From NCBI GenBank assembly GCA_023262335.1, contig JALRBE010000017.1, forward strand, positions 1 to 24,361: DNA of 24,361 bases, written 5' to 3'. A program made the position numbers and the translations under genes. A model generated the notes under the pieces. That model saw only the letters and a list, made by a program, of their open reading frames with translations. It had not been told where the DNA came from and did no database searches. Of the stretch, positions 21,187-24,361 are shown piece after piece (position 1 is the first letter of the stretch; each line of letters opens with the position of its first letter). Source of the stretch: Candidatus Saccharimonadia bacterium (GTDB lineage: Bacteria > Patescibacteriota > Saccharimonadia > Saccharimonadales > Saccharimonadaceae).

Positions 21187-21870
21187 ATGCATATAGACCA
21201 TCACCTTCAGCAAGCAGCCCTGCGCCAGTTGGCAGCGAGCGACGCGCCGGTCCGGTACGGCGACTTGAAGCAGGGCGACATCGAAAGCAGCCTGTTCAGT
21301 TACCACCTGAACAAATTGCTTGATCGAGGAATGGTCGAAAAAACAGACGATGGGTACGTACTGACACGGGACGGTGCCCGGTGGCTGAACGACAACGGAT
21401 TCGGCATGACCGCCGACGATGCGCCGCGCGTGTTCGTGGCGTTGGTGATGCAAAACGACGCCGGCGACTATTTGGTCGGGCAACGCACTGGCCAGTTCCA
21501 CGAAACGATCAACGACTACATAGTGCCATCCGCTACGTACTCGAACGGCAGTGATTTGCCTGAACAAATAAACGCTGCGATCGCGTCGTTTGTTCCCGCT
21601 GACGCCCTGAAGGAGCGTGCCGATCACGGGTTCGTGCAAATAAAAGCAACGTACAGCGACAGTGCCGTCGTGCGCGCGTTGTTCAGCGTCACCTTCTGCA
21701 AAACGAGTGATTTCGAACCGTTGCAGCCGTATTCATCGAGTAGGTATGAGTGGCTGAGTCTCGACGCCATCGAAAAGATCGACCATCCGTCCGCGTTGAT
21801 TCTGAGGGATATTATTCGCTACGTGCATCGTGGCGACAGCGTTCGCGAACCGATCGTCATTGCCGGGTAA
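21187..21870 (+). CDS. Winged-helix regulator fused to a Nudix-like domain
   Basis: 227 aa from ATG 21187 (MHIDHHLQQAALRQLAASD); the longer GTG start at 21142 lies upstream of the -10 box. Residues about 8-70 form an ArsR-like winged helix (LFSYHLNKLLDRGMVEKTDDGYVLTRDGARWL). Residues about 80-215 follow the Nudix order (PRVFVALVMQNDAGDYLVGQRTG, then EWLSLDAIEKIDHP), but the Nudix box G-x5-E-x7-RE-x2-EE is absent; the matching segment reads VPSATYSNGSDLPEQINAAI. A dead Nudix fold attached to an HTH recalls NrtR, in which the Nudix domain senses a nucleotide ligand, though there the order is reversed. I infer a ligand-sensing transcription factor; the ligand is unknown. Confidence 0.75.
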   Translation: MHIDHHLQQAALRQLAASDAPVRYGDLKQGDIESSLFSYHLNKLLDRGMVEKTDDGYVLTRDGARWLNDNGFGMTADDAPRVFVALVMQNDAGDYLVGQRTGQFHETINDYIVPSATYSNGSDLPEQINAAIASFVPADALKERADHGFVQIKATYSDSAVVRALFSVTFCKTSDFEPLQPYSSSRYEWLSLDAIEKIDHPSALILRDIIRYVHRGDSVREPIVIAG

Positions 21871-21935
21871 AAATTGTTTTACTGACTTTGCGCGCACATG
21901 CTGCGACAATCGTCTCTGGCAAAGGAGATGAAAGC

Positions 21936-22424
21936 ATGACAAAACCATACCATGGCGAAGAACTGGTTCAGGCGGCATCGGCTTTGGCCGAGCGGCTCCA
22001 CGAAGGGCAAGAGCATTTCTTTGGTGACGGTTCGTACTATGACATGCATGTGCATCCGGTTGCGACGATCGTCCGTCGATTAGGGTATGGAGCTGCATAT
22101 ATTGCGGCGGCATATTTGCACGACTCGATCGAAGACACTGGCGTGACGTATGACGGCCTGCTGCGAGAAGGCATGCCGCCCAAGGTGGCGTGGGCGGTCG
22201 GGCTGATGGCGAAACGCGACGGGCAAACGCACGAGGACTATCTGGACCGCGTTTTGGCCAGCCATTTGTCGATAGTTGGCAAGTTCGCGGACTCGTCGTT
22301 CAACTATTCATGGACCATGCTGAACTCGCCGGGTATCAGTGACCGCGACTTCCGTGACTGGGGGCTGGAGTACGCGCACAACATCGCGGTACTTCGCCCC
22401 CGACTGCCGGCGCCGCAGGCGTAA
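21936..22424 (+). CDS. Stand-alone HD hydrolase, SpoT/MESH1-like
   Basis: 162 aa; ATG follows AAAGGAG with 8 nt spacing. The HD-domain pattern of the (p)ppGpp hydrolase branch is present: H40 (MHVHPVATIV), HD at 62-63 and ED at 66-67 in YLHDSIEDTGVTYDGLL, and KFADSSFN at 116-123 carrying D119 and N123. These are the metal and catalytic positions of SpoT/MESH1. No synthetase, TGS or ACT domain is attached. The likely reaction is removal of the 3' pyrophosphate from ppGpp or of phosphate from NADPH, as MESH1 enzymes do; which one is open. It lies 65 nt after the regulator gene without a terminator and may be cotranscribed. A terminator follows at 22443-22472. Confidence 0.8.
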   Translation: MTKPYHGEELVQAASALAERLHEGQEHFFGDGSYYDMHVHPVATIVRRLGYGAAYIAAAYLHDSIEDTGVTYDGLLREGMPPKVAWAVGLMAKRDGQTHEDYLDRVLASHLSIVGKFADSSFNYSWTMLNSPGISDRDFRDWGLEYAHNIAVLRPRLPAPQA

Positions 22425-22442
22425 CCCGCGCCTGAGCCGGCG

Positions 22443-22472
22443 ACCCCGTACCATTCGTGGTGCGGGGTTTTC
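22443..22472 (+). terminator. Terminator after the HD hydrolase gene
   Basis: ACCCCGTACC (22443-22452) pairs with GGTGCGGGGT (22459-22468), one T-G pair, loop ATTCGT, followed by TTTC. Confidence 0.85.
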
Positions 22473-22480
22473 ATATGACC

Positions 22481-22489
22481 TGCTATTAT
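22481..22489 (+). promoter_or_regulatory. Extended -10 promoter of the HAD-like gene
   Basis: TGC TATTAT. The leader to ATG 22517 is about 20 nt with AGGGAG at 22507-22512. No -35 box stands out. Confidence 0.5.
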
Positions 22490-22516
22490 CAGTACATAAG
22501 CATTTCAGGGAGTCAT

Positions 22517-23233
22517 ATGTCCGAACAGCCAGCGAACCATGAGGTTTTGAAAGAACGGCCAGTTATCGTGGTCGACATAGACGGCGTTATTTTCGATACG
22601 CCTACGCAGGCCGTGCGCAAATGGAACGCTGCCCATGGTACCGAGTATTCCACGGCCGATATTTACGACCATCATGCCGTGCACGACAAAGCGAAGTTTC
22701 GGAACTACCACGACGATGGCAAGTACGCCGACGACAGGGGCAGGTTTGACGACGGTTTTTATGACGCGCAGACGGATGTAGAGGGATACGTGCTCCTACC
22801 TGGAGCCAAAGAAATGCTCTGGCGGCTCAAGCGCGAATTCGGCGCCGAAATAAAAGCGCTGACAGCCCGTAATCCTGACAACCTACGCGGAGTAACGGAG
22901 CGTGCGCTGAGCGAGCACGTGGGACTCGGCTATGACGACGAGCACTTGATCGACGAGCTGCATTTTTCGGGCGATCCTGATTTTGGCGGGGCAAAAGAAA
23001 AAGGGGAGATCTTGGTTGAACTGAGCGCGGACGCCATGGTCGAAGACGCGGTCAAAAACGCGGTCAGTTCCGAAAAATTCGGCATTTCGGCCGTGGTGCT
23101 CGCTCAGGACTACAACGAGAAAGGCCACGAGTGGCCGCCCGAAAAGCGGGCTGTCGATTGGAACCATGTGTACGAACTGATCGTGACGATTCTGGAGGCT
23201 AAGGGCTACAAACGCGTCCTCGCAAACGCATAG
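22517..23233 (+). CDS. HAD-like hydrolase (putative nucleotidase/phosphatase)
   Basis: 238 aa. Start ATG 22517 (MSEQPANHEVLKERPVIVVD) has AGGGAG 4 nt upstream; the GTG at 22457 lies inside the terminator. HAD motif I is VVDIDGVIFDTP, with D20 and D22 as nucleophile and acid; motif II is ALTARNP with T116; K160 or K162 (GGAKEKGE) is the probable motif III Lys; VEDAVKNA near 175-182 supplies motif IV acid. The cap region between motif I and II is large and acidic (DIYDHHAVHDKAKFRNYHDDGKYADD). The substrate is unclear; nucleoside monophosphates fit the short C1-cap class. It sits among other nucleotide-handling genes, which supports but does not prove this. Confidence 0.8.
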   Translation: MSEQPANHEVLKERPVIVVDIDGVIFDTPTQAVRKWNAAHGTEYSTADIYDHHAVHDKAKFRNYHDDGKYADDRGRFDDGFYDAQTDVEGYVLLPGAKEMLWRLKREFGAEIKALTARNPDNLRGVTERALSEHVGLGYDDEHLIDELHFSGDPDFGGAKEKGEILVELSADAMVEDAVKNAVSSEKFGISAVVLAQDYNEKGHEWPPEKRAVDWNHVYELIVTILEAKGYKRVLANA

Positions 23234-23256
23234 CAGACCATCAGCGGTACCATGCC

Positions 23257-23265
23257 TGCTACAAT
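23257..23265 (+). promoter_or_regulatory. Extended -10 promoter of the Nudix gene
   Basis: TGC TACAAT ending 6 nt before ATG 23272; predicted leaderless. No -35 match. Confidence 0.5.
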
Positions 23266-23271
23266 ACGAGT

Positions 23272-23712
23272 ATGGATGAACTCTTTGAGCAAGTACCTCG
23301 ATTTTCGGGCGTAAAGTGCCTGCTGTTCATCGGCGACGCCATTCTTGCGTACCGCAGGGATACGAATACCAAAAAGTATCCGCTGATGATCGACCTGCCA
23401 GGCGGTGGCGCCGAGGAGGGCGAGACGCCGTTTATGACGCTTTGCCGCGAGACCATGGAAGAATTCGGGCTCACGCTGGAGCCTGAACATATAGTCTATG
23501 CGAAAAAGAACGACAGCGTCGATATGCCGGGTACGGTGACGTTTTTCGTCGTTGTGAAACTGCCGCAAGAGGCCGAACGCGATATCGTGTTCGGGGATGA
23601 AGGGCTTGAATGGATGCTGCTGAGCGAAGAAGAATTCTTTGCAAGAGAAGACGGCATTGCCTGGCTGCAAAAACGAGCCGTCGAAGCGATGAACGCTATT
23701 AGTACTCGTTGA
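23272..23712 (+). CDS. Nudix hydrolase
   Basis: 146 aa with an intact Nudix box: G45, E51, R59-E60, E63-E64, G66 in GGGAEEGETPFMTLCRET and EEFGL. These residues bind Mg and cleave nucleoside-diphosphate-linked substrates, for example ADP-sugars, NADH, capped RNA ends or oxidised nucleotides. Position T61 in place of the usual hydrophobic residue is a mild variation. The substrate cannot be named. It has no Shine-Dalgarno site and probably starts on a leaderless mRNA. Its last 14 nt overlap the end of the convergent membrane-protein gene (23699-23712), so no separate terminator fits between them. Confidence 0.93.
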   Translation: MDELFEQVPRFSGVKCLLFIGDAILAYRRDTNTKKYPLMIDLPGGGAEEGETPFMTLCRETMEEFGLTLEPEHIVYAKKNDSVDMPGTVTFFVVVKLPQEAERDIVFGDEGLEWMLLSEEEFFAREDGIAWLQKRAVEAMNAISTR

Positions 23713-24151
23713 CCGTTAGGAACAGCTCCCAGTAACCATCGCCGCCGAAGGAATAGTCCAGTAGATATCGGTACTCGTTCACGGTCTTTGAGGCGTTGCA
23801 AATGGCGCCTTCACCCGTCAGGCAATCGGCATCATCGATCGTCATAGGTTCGCCGTCAACGACCGCGAGCTTGGCGAGGTCGTCCGCCGTTTGGGTGAGG
23901 CCGACCTGTGCCCGCCAATGCCGGGTTACCTGCGGGCATAGCATGTCGATGCATAGAACGCTGGGGCCAGTTGTCCTTTCGAACGTGACTTCCCAGGAAT
24001 CGCCCGGGTCGAACTTGGCGGCCGCGTTTTCTATGTTTTGCACTCGTAGCGGGTTCACGACGAAGAAAACGGCACCGAGGATAATGACGAAGAGGGCTAC
24101 TATCGTCAGGGCGATGATGCGATTGTTCCTTTTTTGAATGTCGGTAGTCAT
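23699..24151 (-). CDS. Membrane-anchored extracytoplasmic protein (150 aa)
   Basis: Start ATG 24151 (MTTDIQKRNNR) is chosen because the -10 box TATACT ends 6 nt upstream. A single N-terminal helix at about 12-33 (IIALTIVALFVIILGAVFFVV) follows basic residues, so the 117-residue C-terminal part should lie outside the membrane; lipoprotein Cys is absent. It carries four Cys (VLCIDMLCPQV and DDADCLTGEGAICNA) that could form disulfides in the envelope. The C-terminus ends in YRYLLDYSFGGDGYWELFLTVNEY. Family not recognised. It converges with and overlaps the Nudix gene by 14 nt. Confidence 0.75.
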   Translation of the reverse strand: MTTDIQKRNNRIIALTIVALFVIILGAVFFVVNPLRVQNIENAAAKFDPGDSWEVTFERTTGPSVLCIDMLCPQVTRHWRAQVGLTQTADDLAKLAVVDGEPMTIDDADCLTGEGAICNASKTVNEYRYLLDYSFGGDGYWELFLTVNEY

Positions 24152-24157
24152 GCCAGC

Positions 24158-24163
24158 AGTATA
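24158..24163 (-). promoter_or_regulatory. -10 box of the membrane-anchored protein gene
   Basis: TATACT on the minus strand, 6 nt before ATG 24151, with a weak TTCCGC 17 nt upstream (24186-24181). Leaderless transcript predicted. Confidence 0.5.
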
Positions 24164-24201
24164 CACTTATGCTTGGATTCGCGGAACTTGGGCGGTCATG
24201 C

Positions 24202-24210
24202 TGGTATAGT
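24202..24210 (+). promoter_or_regulatory. Extended -10 promoter of the last gene
   Basis: TGG TATAGT, 7 nt before GTG 24218. AGGAG at 24211-24215 is too close to the start to serve as a ribosome binding site. Confidence 0.45.
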
Positions 24211-24217
24211 AGGAGCA

Positions 24218-24361
24218 GTGAACAAATTCCGTACTCGAATTGGAAAACTGGAGGTCATTGCCTTCGTGACCGGCTTTGCCTTGATGGCATTCGAGCTTGC
24301 CGGCGCGCGCGTGTTGGCGCCGGGAATTGGCAGCTCTACGTACGTGTGGACCAGCGTGATC
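24218..24361 (+). CDS. Partial spermidine-synthase-like membrane protein, N-terminus
   Basis: 48 codons from GTG 24218 to the right edge. The sequence MNKFRTRIGKLEVIAFVTGF then runs into ALMAFELAGARVLAPGIGSSTYVWTSVI, the start of the first membrane helices of the fused MFS-type/spermidine-synthase-like proteins (motif ExxGARxLAPxxGSSxYVWTSVIG). In those proteins an N-terminal membrane part is followed by an aminopropyltransferase-like domain, which would lie outside this window, so enzymatic activity cannot be judged here. The start is GTG with a -10 box 7 nt upstream. It is divergent from the membrane-anchored protein gene; their start codons are 66 nt apart. Confidence 0.8.
   Translation, partial: MNKFRTRIGKLEVIAFVTGFALMAFELAGARVLAPGIGSSTYVWTSVI

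Overview
The window looks like a chromosomal segment of a candidate-phyla-radiation bacterium, most probably an environmental Candidatus Saccharibacteria (TM7). The reasons are a GroEL whose start and end resemble that lineage, an archaeal-type bifunctional phosphoglucose/phosphomannose isomerase, a DUF11 surface protein ending in LPTTGP plus a membrane segment, a MacB-like ABC pair, many orphan proteins, and small, tightly packed genes. TGA is used as a stop (for example at 6924-6926), so the code is standard. This assignment is inference from gene content; no 16S gene is present.

Layout. 1-3660: five or six orphan genes, most with their own near-consensus sigma-70 promoter (17-bp spacers) and several with clear intrinsic terminators. 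3681-5777: the groES-groEL operon, preceded by a CIRCE-like inverted repeat that also looks like a terminator and overlaps the groES -35 box. 5809-8768: a two-gene operon of an HTH protein and a GHKL (Hsp90/MORC-like) ATPase. 8785-9888: a separately transcribed orphan protein. 9902-11076: an AAA ATPase with DUF4143-like architecture whose start codon abuts a perfect 12-bp inverted repeat. 11087-15210: proline-rich, glycine-rich/coiled-coil and DUF11 envelope proteins, ending in a bidirectional terminator. 15209-16965: a divergent pair, an Ala/Pro-rich orphan and the sugar-phosphate isomerase.

16973-18051 contains the most unusual feature: two copies, about 260 nt each, of a non-coding element. 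They share a 19-nt identical core and several stems whose sequences differ but still pair (compensatory changes), so I predict a structured RNA. 18065-20278 (minus strand) is an ABC exporter operon. 20367-21186 is an AT-richer patch holding a small membrane protein, a broken tRNA-Ser, an intact tRNA-Ser(GGA), an inverted tRNA fragment, and two copies of an 80-nt hairpin element inserted in tRNA-like sequence; it again shows compensatory base changes. 21187-24361 carries small signalling and nucleotide-handling genes: a wHTH/Nudix-like regulator, a SpoT-type HD hydrolase, a HAD-like phosphatase, a Nudix hydrolase, a membrane-anchored protein and the start of a spermidine-synthase-like membrane protein.

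A recurring regulatory theme is leaderless transcription: at nine genes a -10 box ends only 6 to 9 nt before the start codon, leaving no room for a Shine-Dalgarno site, while other genes (groES, the HTH protein, the isomerase) have strong AGGAGG-type sites.
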